A stretch of DNA of 64,000 nt, taken from contig JAGIAI010000033.1 of NCBI GenBank assembly GCA_017744935.1, positions 21,790-85,789 of the forward strand. Reading direction: 5' to 3'. The notes below the pieces were generated by a model that worked only from the letters and a program-made list of their open reading frames with translations, made no database searches and was not told the origin of the DNA. This DNA is from Variovorax sp. (lineage in GTDB: Bacteria > Pseudomonadota > Gammaproteobacteria > Burkholderiales > Burkholderiaceae_C). Both the position numbers and the translations under genes were made by a program. Positions 50,827 through 58,612 of this stretch are shown one piece after another. How positions within the stretch are numbered: the first letter of the stretch is position 1; each line of letters starts with the position of its first letter.

Positions 50827-52329
50827 ATGCAGCCGGGAAGCATTCTTTGCGTGACGCTGGGCGGTGACGCGACACAGGTCCTCGAACCCCTGATCGCCAG
50901 GGGCTGGGACGTGACGCAGGCGAGCGACCTCGTCGCCGCGGGCCGCATCCAGGCGCATCGCCATTTCAGGGTGGGCGTGCTCATCGTGGGCGCATCGCTC
51001 AACGTACCCGAAGCCGCCGTCGAAGCCTGCGTCAATGCCTCGCCGGGTTCCGAATGGGTCACCCTCTGCGAGACCGAGGCATTGGAGCACACCGGCTTTC
51101 GCGAACTGGTGCTCGGTTGCTTCTTCGACCATCAGGTGATGCCCATCGACCTCGGCGAGCTCGAGATGACGCTGCAGCGCGCGGACCAGCGCGCGCTGTT
51201 GAGACTGCGCCATGACGCGGCTCATCGCCATGCGGTCGATGCGCTCGGCATGGTGGGGCAGGGGCCTGCGATCACGCGGCTGCGCCAGCAGATCCGCAAG
51301 GTCGCGGCCACCGACGCCCCTGTGCTGATCGGCGGCGAAAGCGGCAGCGGCAAGGAACTCGCGGCGCGGGCGATCCATCAATGCTCGCAGCGATCGGCAG
51401 GGCCGTTCGTGGCGGTGAACTGCGGTGCGATCTCGCCGAACCTGATCCAGTCCGAGCTCTTCGGGCATGAACGCGGCGCGTTCACCGGTGCGTCCTCTGA
51501 ACGGCGTGGCCTCATCGAGGCGGCCAACGGCGGCACCATCTTTCTCGACGAGATTGGCGATCTGCCGGTGGAGCTGCAGACCAACCTGCTGCGCTTCCTG
51601 CAGGAAAAGACCATCAGCCGCGTGGGCGCGGTCCGCAACCTGCATGTCGACGTGCGCGTGGTCGCGGCATCGCATGTGGATCTGGCGGAGGCAGTGGCCG
51701 TGGGACAGTTTCGCGACGACCTTTTCTATCGCCTGAACGTTCTGTCGATCGAAGTCGCGCCCCTGCGGCGGCGCATGGAGGACGTGCCGATCCTTGCCGA
51801 GTACTTCTTCCAGCGCTGCGCCGCGAAGAGCAGGGCGAGGGTCAAGGGCTTCAGTCGGCAGGCGGTCGCGGCGATGCTAGCGCATGCGTGGCCGGGCAAT
51901 GTGCGCGAGCTTTTCAACCGCGTGCAGCGTGCGGTGGTGATGACGGACCGGCGCCTGATCGGTCCGAACGATCTGGGCCTCGCGCCGGCAGACAACCCGG
52001 TCGGCATGGGACTCGACGCCGCCCGGACGGTGGCGGAGCGCGACGCGATCGTGCTGACCCTGACCCGGGTCGGCCGCAACATCACGCACGCGGCGCGCGA
52101 ACTCGGTGTGTCGCGCATGACCCTCTATCGCTTGATGGACAAGCACAGCATCGCGCTGGATTCGGAGGTGCGGCCGCATGTGACCCAGCCTTGGCCGACA
52201 CCGCAGCCGACGCTGCGCACCGCGCCTGCCGCGTCGGTGAACAATCCGCTGGAGACGATGCTGGGCACGCCGGCGCCTGGTTTTCATGCCGATTGGACCG
52301 GCGTGGGCAAGCCGTCCGGACGGGCCTGA
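50827..52329 (+). CDS. Sigma-54-type activator with VpsR-like N-terminal domain
   Basis: A 500-residue enhancer-binding protein. The N-terminal 130 residues look like a degenerate receiver (V-G-V-L-I-V-G-A-S-L) without the usual phosphoacceptor pattern, as in VpsR, the Vibrio biofilm regulator. The AAA+ domain has Walker A G-G-E-S-G-S-G-K-E, G-A-F-T-G-A (217-222, hence able to contact sigma-54) and Walker B G-T-I-F-L-D-E-I-G-D. A Fis-type HTH follows (N-I-T-H-A-A-R-E-L-G-V-S-R-M-T-L-Y-R-L), then a 65-residue Pro/Thr-rich tail. It begins 16 bases after the FapF-like gene, so it most likely controls the cluster, possibly with c-di-GMP as signal. It ends 3 bases from the convergent hpnE. Confidence 0.88.
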   Translation: MQPGSILCVTLGGDATQVLEPLIARGWDVTQASDLVAAGRIQAHRHFRVGVLIVGASLNVPEAAVEACVNASPGSEWVTLCETEALEHTGFRELVLGCFFDHQVMPIDLGELEMTLQRADQRALLRLRHDAAHRHAVDALGMVGQGPAITRLRQQIRKVAATDAPVLIGGESGSGKELAARAIHQCSQRSAGPFVAVNCGAISPNLIQSELFGHERGAFTGASSERRGLIEAANGGTIFLDEIGDLPVELQTNLLRFLQEKTISRVGAVRNLHVDVRVVAASHVDLAEAVAVGQFRDDLFYRLNVLSIEVAPLRRRMEDVPILAEYFFQRCAAKSRARVKGFSRQAVAAMLAHAWPGNVRELFNRVQRAVVMTDRRLIGPNDLGLAPADNPVGMGLDAARTVAERDAIVLTLTRVGRNITHAARELGVSRMTLYRLMDKHSIALDSEVRPHVTQPWPTPQPTLRTAPAASVNNPLETMLGTPAPGFHADWTGVGKPSGRA

Positions 52330-52332
52330 ACC

Positions 52333-53616
52333 TCAGAGCGCCGCAGCAGCGGCGATCGCGCTGCGCACCGCGCCTTCGATCGTGCCGGGGTAGGCGCCAT
52401 CGATGTAGTCGCCGCACGCCGTGAGTTGTGGCGCGACCTGCATCGGCGGCCGGACCAGGCCCGGTGTGCAGGCGAAGGTCGCGCGCCGCTCCATCACGGT
52501 GAGCACGGGCTGGAGCCCGTTCAGTCCGAGTTGTTCGCGGGCCTGCGCCATTACCTGGCGCTGCAGCAGTTCGCGATCGTCTCCACTCGCGCTGATGACG
52601 AAGGCGAGCAGGCCGCGAGGGCCGCCGAGCTGTCCGCGGTCGAATGCGAACTGCGCAGGCGCTTCGGGCGTGCTGCGCAGTGCGAGAAAGGGCGCAGCAA
52701 GAGTGGCATCACCGTGCAGGTACACGGTGGTGATGGCTTCGTGCGCCAGCGCGTCGGAAGTCGCGGACCACGTCGGCGCGATGTCGGCGGCAATCCGGGC
52801 GGCCTCCCAAGGCGAGCACGCCAGCACCACGCGGTCGAAAGTCTCGCCGTCGACGCGCCAGCCTTGCCCCGCAGGTTCGACCGAGCGCACGCGGCGGCCG
52901 AGTTCTGTGCGGGCGCCTCGGTCGCGCAACCAGCGATCCGCGGCATCCGGAAACAGCGCACCGAGATCGAAGCGAGGCAGTAGAAGCTGGGACCCACCCG
53001 GCGTGCGGAACAGAGCTTCGTCGAGTACGCGAAGAAAGACCTTGCCGCTGGCTTGCGCAGCCGGGGTGTTGAGGGCCGAGACGCACAGCGGTTCGGTGAG
53101 TTCCGCACGCGCGCGCGGCGTGAGCGAAATGCAGAGATCGGCCACCGTCACGTGCTCCGCGCACACGAAGCCTTGCCGTTGCCAAAGGGTCGATGTCTTG
53201 AGCAGCGACAACTTGTCCTGCCACGACCATCCGCGCGCACTGAGCACGCCCGCCAGTACGTCGAGCGGCGCGATGCGGCGCGTCGCACGGTCGAGCCATG
53301 ACGGAAGCAGCGGCAGCGACAGACCTGTGCCGTCCGCAAAGCGCAGGTTCAGTGGAACGCGCTGCAAGGCCTCGTGCGGATCGACGCCGACGCGCGCCAT
53401 CATGTCCAGCGACGCCGTGTAGGCGCCGATCAGGATGTGCTGTCCGTTGTCGAGCACGACTTCGTTGCCATCGGGCAAGGTGGCGGCGACGGCGCGCGCG
53501 CGGCCACCCCAGTTGCGCGCGGCCTCGAACACGCTGACCGCATGACCTGCGCGCACGGCTTCGACCGCGCACGCCATGCCGGCCCACCCGCCGCCGATGA
53601 TCCCGACGCGCTGCAA
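52333..53616 (-). CDS. hpnE: Hydroxysqualene dehydroxylase
   Basis: A 427-residue FAD-dependent amine-oxidase-like protein with the N-terminal dinucleotide motif V-G-I-I-G-G-G-W-A-G-M-A-C-A, N-W-G-G-R-A-R after the first acidic strand end, and a C-terminal A-C-G-D-Y-I-D-G-A-Y-P-G-T-I-E-G-A-V-R-S flavin motif. In the HpnCDE route it reduces hydroxysqualene to squalene. The start is TTG, one base after the hpnD stop. Sequence overlap with phytoene desaturases exists, but the two neighbouring synthases fix the HpnE assignment. Confidence 0.9.
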   Translation of the reverse strand: MQRVGIIGGGWAGMACAVEAVRAGHAVSVFEAARNWGGRARAVAATLPDGNEVVLDNGQHILIGAYTASLDMMARVGVDPHEALQRVPLNLRFADGTGLSLPLLPSWLDRATRRIAPLDVLAGVLSARGWSWQDKLSLLKTSTLWQRQGFVCAEHVTVADLCISLTPRARAELTEPLCVSALNTPAAQASGKVFLRVLDEALFRTPGGSQLLLPRFDLGALFPDAADRWLRDRGARTELGRRVRSVEPAGQGWRVDGETFDRVVLACSPWEAARIAADIAPTWSATSDALAHEAITTVYLHGDATLAAPFLALRSTPEAPAQFAFDRGQLGGPRGLLAFVISASGDDRELLQRQVMAQAREQLGLNGLQPVLTVMERRATFACTPGLVRPPMQVAPQLTACGDYIDGAYPGTIEGAVRSAIAAAAAL

Positions 53617-53617
53617 G

Positions 53618-54457
53618 CTAGAGCTTTCCGAGTGCCTGCACGCGCCACGCGAGCCACAGCTTGCGGACCGGTGTGAGGCTTACGCGCTGGTTAAGAACCT
53701 GGAAGTTGTCGCGCTCGATTTCCGAGAGCAGCGTGCGGTAGATGCTCGCCATCATCAAGCCGGGCTTCTGTGCACGCCGGTCGCCTGCCGGAAGCAGGCC
53801 GAGCGCCTCGTCGTAGGCCGCCTGTGCGCGTGCCGCCTGGAACTTCATGAGCGCGACGAAGCGATCGGAATGCACGCGATTGAGGATCTCGTGCGCCTTG
53901 ACGTCGAACTGCTGGAGCTCGTTCACCGGCAGGTAGATGCGGCCGCGCAAGGCGTCCTCGCCGACGTCGCGGATGATGTTGGTCAATTGCAGCGCCAGGC
54001 CCAGCTTGTGCGCATAGGCGGTGGTCTGCGGATCGGTCTGTCCGAAGATGCGCGCCGCGCCTTCGCCGACCACGCCGGCGACCAGGTGGCAATAGCGGCG
54101 CAATGCCGGGAAGTCGAGATAACGGGTCTGCTCCAGATCCATCTGGCAACCCTGGATCACTTCCTGGAGTTGCCGCTCTTCGATGCCGTATTCGGCGGTG
54201 TGCGGCATCAGCGCCTGCATCACCGGGTGGTGCGGCTGGCCGGCGAAGGCCTGCGACACCTCGGCGCGCCACCATGCGAGCTTGGTCGCGGCGACGCCCG
54301 GATCGCTCACTTCATCGACAACATCGTCGACCTCGCGGCAAAACGCATAGAACGCGGTGATCGCCGCGCGGCGCAGCTTCGGCAAAAACAGGAACGCGTA
54401 ATAAAAACTGCTGCCCGATGCAGCGGCCTTGTCCTGGACGTACTGCTCGGGTGTCAT
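53618..54457 (-). CDS. hpnD: Presqualene diphosphate synthase
   Basis: A 279-residue trans-isoprenyl head-to-head synthase with first Asp-rich motif D-D-V-V-D (residues 44-48) and second N-I-I-R-D-V-G-E-D, as in squalene/phytoene synthases. It condenses two farnesyl diphosphates to presqualene diphosphate. It lies 13 bases after hpnC and directly before hpnE in a compact three-gene set. Confidence 0.92.
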   Translation of the reverse strand: MTPEQYVQDKAAASGSSFYYAFLFLPKLRRAAITAFYAFCREVDDVVDEVSDPGVAATKLAWWRAEVSQAFAGQPHHPVMQALMPHTAEYGIEERQLQEVIQGCQMDLEQTRYLDFPALRRYCHLVAGVVGEGAARIFGQTDPQTTAYAHKLGLALQLTNIIRDVGEDALRGRIYLPVNELQQFDVKAHEILNRVHSDRFVALMKFQAARAQAAYDEALGLLPAGDRRAQKPGLMMASIYRTLLSEIERDNFQVLNQRVSLTPVRKLWLAWRVQALGKL

Positions 54458-54470
54458 CGTGCTGGCCTCT

Positions 54471-55367
54471 TCATGCGGGCGATTGTCTCCGCATACGCAG
54501 CGCCCGCCACGCGAGCACCGGCGCGTCGGCCTTGCCGACCGTCGGCCGGGCGGCGAAGGTGTCGCAACCGAGGGCCTCGATCTTGTCGAGGATCCGGCAA
54601 CCGCCCTGGACCACGAAGCGCAGCTCCCATCCGGCGCGGCCAGGCAGCGCGTGGACCAGTGGCGCGCCTTTGTTCATCAGGCGGCGTGACCATTCGACGA
54701 GACTGGCAACCAGCGCGATTGCCTCCGTGGGCGCGGGCGCCGTGCCGAGCGGGCGGAAGGTCTGGAAGCTCGATGCGGTCAATCCGTGTTCCGCGCAATC
54801 GTTGCGAGGCAAGTAGTAGCGGCCGCGCGGCAGATCGACGCTCAAGTCTTGCCAGAAGTTGATGAGTTGCAGTGCGCTGCAGATCGCGTCGCTCTGGCGG
54901 AGCGCGCGTTCGTCATTCACGCCGTAGAGATGGAGCAGCAGGCGGCCGACCGGGTTGGCGGAACGGCGGCAATAGTCGAGCAGCTCGGCCCGGTCCGCGT
55001 AGTCGGCTCGGTCGCGGGTCTTTTCGATGTCCTGCATGAAGGCGGAGAGAAGATCTGCGAGCAGTTGTTCAGGCAGCGCGAACGCCTGCATGGCATGCGC
55101 GAGCGGACCGAAGACCTGTGGCCACCGCGGCGAAGGCGCCAGGCCGCGCGCCACCGCTGCGAGGTCCGCGTGAAAGGCGCGAAGCTCGTCGAGGCGCTGC
55201 GCGGGTCCGGCATCGCCTTCGTCGGCAATGTCATCCGCCGTGCGTGCGAAGGCGTAGATGGCGGCGATCGGCGGCCGCAGTCGCGGCGGGCAGAGCCAGG
55301 AGGCGACGGGGAAGTTCTCGTAGTGGGTCGGCGGCGCGGCGACGACCGGGGGGGCGCTGGTTGACAC
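54471..55367 (-). CDS. hpnC: Hydroxysqualene synthase
   Basis: A 298-residue member of the same fold as HpnD, with D-D-I-A-D-E (from residue 45) and a second motif L-I-N-F-W-Q-D-L-S-V-D, the W-Q-D variant typical of HpnC. It converts presqualene diphosphate to hydroxysqualene. The start is GTG at 55367 with a Pro/Ala-rich leader. It is first in hpnCDE. No squalene-hopene cyclase is in the window, so hopanoid production itself cannot be inferred here. Confidence 0.92.
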   Translation of the reverse strand: MSTSAPPVVAAPPTHYENFPVASWLCPPRLRPPIAAIYAFARTADDIADEGDAGPAQRLDELRAFHADLAAVARGLAPSPRWPQVFGPLAHAMQAFALPEQLLADLLSAFMQDIEKTRDRADYADRAELLDYCRRSANPVGRLLLHLYGVNDERALRQSDAICSALQLINFWQDLSVDLPRGRYYLPRNDCAEHGLTASSFQTFRPLGTAPAPTEAIALVASLVEWSRRLMNKGAPLVHALPGRAGWELRFVVQGGCRILDKIEALGCDTFAARPTVGKADAPVLAWRALRMRRQSPA

Positions 55368-55421
55368 GCGGCGGATTGTGCTGCACGACGGGTACGATCC
55401 GGCACCGAGGGTTCAAACATC

Positions 55422-57332
55422 ATGAAAACAACGCTGCCGCACCTGGATTCCGGGGATTCCACTGCCCATCCCAAAGGTCCGGCCTTGATGATCGCGGCGC
55501 TGGGCGTCGTATTCGGCGACATCGGGACCTCGCCGCTCTATGCCTTCAAGGAAACGCTGAACCCCGAACACGGAATTCCGTTCACGCCCGAAGCAGTGCT
55601 CGGCCTGCTGTCGCTCGTGTTCTGGGGCCTGATCGTCGTGGTCACGCTGAAGTACGTGGTGTTCGTCCTGCGCGCCGACCACGACGGCGAGGGCGGCATC
55701 CTTGCGCTCCAGGCGCTGGCGCGAAAGGCGGTGACAGAGACAAAGACTGCGCCCTGGGTGCTGGCGCTGATTGCGGCGCTCGGCCTGGTGGGTGCGGCGA
55801 TGTTCTACGGCGACAGCCTCATCACGCCGGCCATTTCGGTCCTTTCGGCGGTCGAGGGTCTCGAAGTCGAGGCGCCGGGGCTGCAGCCCTTCGTGGTTCC
55901 CATTTCGATCGCGATCCTCATCGGACTGTTCGCGGTGCAGCGCCGGGGAACGGGTGCGGTGGGCAGGATCTTCGGACCGGTGATGCTCCTGTGGTTCATC
56001 GTGCTCGCCGTCGGCGGCCTGCAGCAGGTGCTGCTCCAGCCGCAGGTTCTCGCGGCGCTCGACCCGCGCCATGCGGCGGGTTTCCTCTTCGAGCATCGCG
56101 CGCAATCGCTGGCGGTGCTGGGCGCCGTGTTCCTGGCCTTCACGGGCGGGGAGGCGCTCTACGCGGACATGGGGCATTTCGGCGCGCGGCCGATCCGTCT
56201 CGCATGGCTCTTCATCGCCCTACCGGCACTGGTACTGAACTATTTCGGCCAGGGTGCACTGGTGCTCGGCAATCCGGCCGCGATCGACAACCCGTTCTTC
56301 CGGCTCTTTCCGCCGTGGGCCGTGCTGGCAATGGTGGTCCTCGCGGCAATGGCAACGGTCATCGCATCGCAGGCGGTGATCTCCGGCGCTTTTTCCATCA
56401 CGGCCCAGGCGATGCGCATGGGCTATCTGCCGCGCATGCGCATCGTGCAGACCTCAGGCGAGGCCATCGGCCAGATCTACGTTCCCGGCGTCAATTGGCT
56501 GTTGATGGTGGGTGTGGTGCTGCTGGTGCTCGGGTTCCGCAGCTCGAGTGCGTTGTCCGCGGCCTATGGCATCGCGGTGTCGATCACGATGGTCACGACC
56601 ACGCTGCTGGCCGGGATCATCGCCTACAAGCTGTGGCACTGGAACCGCGTGGCCGTGCTGATCGGCGCGCTGCTCTTCGCATTCGTCGACATGACCTTCG
56701 TCGTTGCGAACAGTCTCAAGATCGCGGATGGCGGCTGGCTGACGCTCGCGGTGGCGGCGATCGTGATGGCGATCTTCACGACATGGGCCACCGGCCGGCG
56801 CCTGGGCCTGCAGGCAGCCGAGGCAGAGCGGCTGCCGCTGGTGCCCTTCGTCGAATCGCTCGCGGCCGACATGCCGCACCGGATCAAAGGGACCGCCGTG
56901 TTCCTCAACCCCGATGCCGAAACCGTGCCGCATGCGCTGCTGCTCAATCTCAAGCACAACCAGGTGCTGCATTCGCAGGTCATCGTGCTCAGGGTGCAGG
57001 CGTGCGACACGCCTCGCGTGGACGCGCGAATGCGCATCGAGGCCGAGCAGCTCGGCCATGGGATCTGGGTCGTGACTGCGCGGCACGGCTTCATGGAGCG
57101 GCCCAACGTGCCTGAGTTCATCCGCATCCTGGCCTACCAGAAGGGGCTGGCCTGCGATTCGATGACCACGTCCTATTTCGTCTCGCGCGCATCGGTCGGG
57201 GACGACAGGCTGCCTCAGATGAATCCCCTGAGGCGCGCCCTGTTCGGCTGGTTGCAGCGCAACGCCGGGCGTGCCTCGGACTATTTCCAGCTACCTGACA
57301 ACCGCCTTGTGGAGATGGGCCAGCGAACTTGA
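55422..57332 (+). CDS. kup: Low-affinity potassium transporter Kup
   Basis: A 636-residue KUP/HAK family protein. It has the N-terminal G-V-V-F-G-D-I-G-T-S-P-L-Y motif, about 12 hydrophobic segments, D-N-P-F-F, G-G-E-A-L-Y-A-D-M-G-H-F-G and a C-terminal cytoplasmic domain with R-I-K-G-T-A-V-F-L. It takes up potassium with protons across the inner membrane. It is divergent from hpnC (54-base gap), and no Shine-Dalgarno is obvious before the ATG. Confidence 0.95.
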   Translation: MKTTLPHLDSGDSTAHPKGPALMIAALGVVFGDIGTSPLYAFKETLNPEHGIPFTPEAVLGLLSLVFWGLIVVVTLKYVVFVLRADHDGEGGILALQALARKAVTETKTAPWVLALIAALGLVGAAMFYGDSLITPAISVLSAVEGLEVEAPGLQPFVVPISIAILIGLFAVQRRGTGAVGRIFGPVMLLWFIVLAVGGLQQVLLQPQVLAALDPRHAAGFLFEHRAQSLAVLGAVFLAFTGGEALYADMGHFGARPIRLAWLFIALPALVLNYFGQGALVLGNPAAIDNPFFRLFPPWAVLAMVVLAAMATVIASQAVISGAFSITAQAMRMGYLPRMRIVQTSGEAIGQIYVPGVNWLLMVGVVLLVLGFRSSSALSAAYGIAVSITMVTTTLLAGIIAYKLWHWNRVAVLIGALLFAFVDMTFVVANSLKIADGGWLTLAVAAIVMAIFTTWATGRRLGLQAAEAERLPLVPFVESLAADMPHRIKGTAVFLNPDAETVPHALLLNLKHNQVLHSQVIVLRVQACDTPRVDARMRIEAEQLGHGIWVVTARHGFMERPNVPEFIRILAYQKGLACDSMTTSYFVSRASVGDDRLPQMNPLRRALFGWLQRNAGRASDYFQLPDNRLVEMGQRT

Positions 57333-57360
57333 AGGGGCCTCGGAGTAGCCGCTGTTTTCG

Positions 57361-57389
57361 TTGACAGCCCTCAGCGTTTACCCTAGATT
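57361..57389 (+). promoter_or_regulatory. Sigma-70 promoter of the second MFP-RND pair
   Basis: A perfect -35 TTGACA (57361-57366), a 17-base spacer and -10 TAGATT (57384-57389). Transcription would start near 57396, inside the palindrome listed next. Confidence 0.75.
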
Positions 57390-57410
57390 ACTAACCGGCC
57401 GGTCATTAGT
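57390..57410. promoter_or_regulatory. TetR-like palindromic operator over the start site
   Basis: The core ACCGGCCGGT (57394-57403) is a perfect 10-base palindrome, flanked by ACTA on the left and, after a three-base offset, TAGT on the right. It directly follows the -10 box, where a repressor would block initiation. The form resembles operators of TetR-family efflux repressors. No such repressor gene is adjacent. Confidence 0.6.
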
Positions 57411-57438
57411 GACCCCACTGGTTTTTCAAGGGTGATAC

Positions 57439-58602
57439 ATGACCGCCTCATCACATCTCCGCGTCCCGCTCTGCATCGGCGTATTGGCCGCTGCTTTCCT
57501 TCTTGCGGGTTGCTCCCGACCTCCGGCTGCCGAAGAGCCTGTCCGTGCCGTCAAGGTCATCGCGGTCGGGGTCAGCGGCTATGACACCGAACCCGAGTTT
57601 TCCGGCGAAGTTCGGGCACGGGTCGAGTCACGGCTCGGCTTCCGCGTCGCGGGCAAGATCACGAAGCGGCAAGCGGAACTCGGCCAGCATGTGCAGGCGG
57701 GGCAGGTGTTGGCCCAGCTCGATGCGCAGGATTACCGTCTCGCGGCCGAGGGTGCACGTGCACAGCACGCCGCCGCGCTGACCAACCGCGATCTCGCCGC
57801 GGCTGACCTCAAGCGCTACCGCGAATTGCGTCAGCAGAACTTCATCAGCGGCGCCGACCTGGAGCGTCGCGAAACCACCTTCAAGGCCGCACAGGCCCAG
57901 CTCGAACAGGCCCAGGCCCAATTGACGACGCAGGGCAACCAGGCCACCTACACCACGCTCGTGGCCGACGTGCCGGGCATCATCACCGCGATCGAGGCCG
58001 AGCCTGGGCAGGTGGTCACCGCCGGCGCGCCGGTCGTGCGTGTAGCCCAGGATGGCGCGCGAGACGTGGTGTTTGCGGTGCCCGAGGACAAGGCGGGCCG
58101 GATCAAGGCCGGTTCACCCGTCACGGTCCGCGGATGGTCCAACGGCAGCGAGTTCGAAGGGCAGGTGCGCGAAGTGGCGGCCAGCGCCGATGCGATCACG
58201 CGGACCTACACCGTCAAGGTCACCGTTGATCCTGCGACTGCACCAGCGCTCGGCGCCACTGTCTATGCGCGTCCGAAGGCGCTGTCGAGCAGCGGCGCGC
58301 CGGTAATGAAGGTGCCGACGAGCGCGCTGCGACAGGAGGGCAAGGGGACCGCTGTCTGGGTCCTCGACAAGTCCACGATGACCGTGCGTTCGCAGTCGGT
58401 CGATGTGATGACTGCCGACGGGAACGATGCAGTGATCGCCCGCGGGCTGGAGCCCGGCATGCTGGTGGTTGCGGCGGGCGTGCATGTGCTTCAGCCGGGG
58501 CAGAAAGTGACGATCTACCAGGACCGCTCGGCCGCGCCGGCTGCCACGGAATCGGCGGCGACCGCAGTGCGCACGCCCATCGCTCCGGTCGCCACGCGTT
58601 GA
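57439..58602 (+). CDS. RND efflux periplasmic adaptor lipoprotein
   Basis: A 387-residue HlyD/AcrA-type adaptor. The lipobox is L-L-A-G-C-S (Cys about residue 25). First lipoyl half: G-F-R-V-A-G-K-I and G-Q-H-V-Q-A-G-Q-V-L. An Ala/Gln-rich hairpin follows (about residues 95-160), then second lipoyl half A-D-V-P-G-I-I-T-A-I and barrel V-P-T-S-A-L. It is the first gene after the promoter at 57361 and lies 10 bases before the RND gene. No outer-membrane factor follows, so it probably uses a channel encoded elsewhere. Confidence 0.9.
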   Translation: MTASSHLRVPLCIGVLAAAFLLAGCSRPPAAEEPVRAVKVIAVGVSGYDTEPEFSGEVRARVESRLGFRVAGKITKRQAELGQHVQAGQVLAQLDAQDYRLAAEGARAQHAAALTNRDLAAADLKRYRELRQQNFISGADLERRETTFKAAQAQLEQAQAQLTTQGNQATYTTLVADVPGIITAIEAEPGQVVTAGAPVVRVAQDGARDVVFAVPEDKAGRIKAGSPVTVRGWSNGSEFEGQVREVAASADAITRTYTVKVTVDPATAPALGATVYARPKALSSSGAPVMKVPTSALRQEGKGTAVWVLDKSTMTVRSQSVDVMTADGNDAVIARGLEPGMLVVAAGVHVLQPGQKVTIYQDRSAAPAATESAATAVRTPIAPVATR

Positions 58603-58612
58603 GGACGGCCCG

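Noticed and set aside
55118..57115. 665-residue plus-strand frame overlapping hpnC and kup
   Set aside because: Out-of-frame shadow of kup; Arg/Gly/Ala-rich with no membrane segments.
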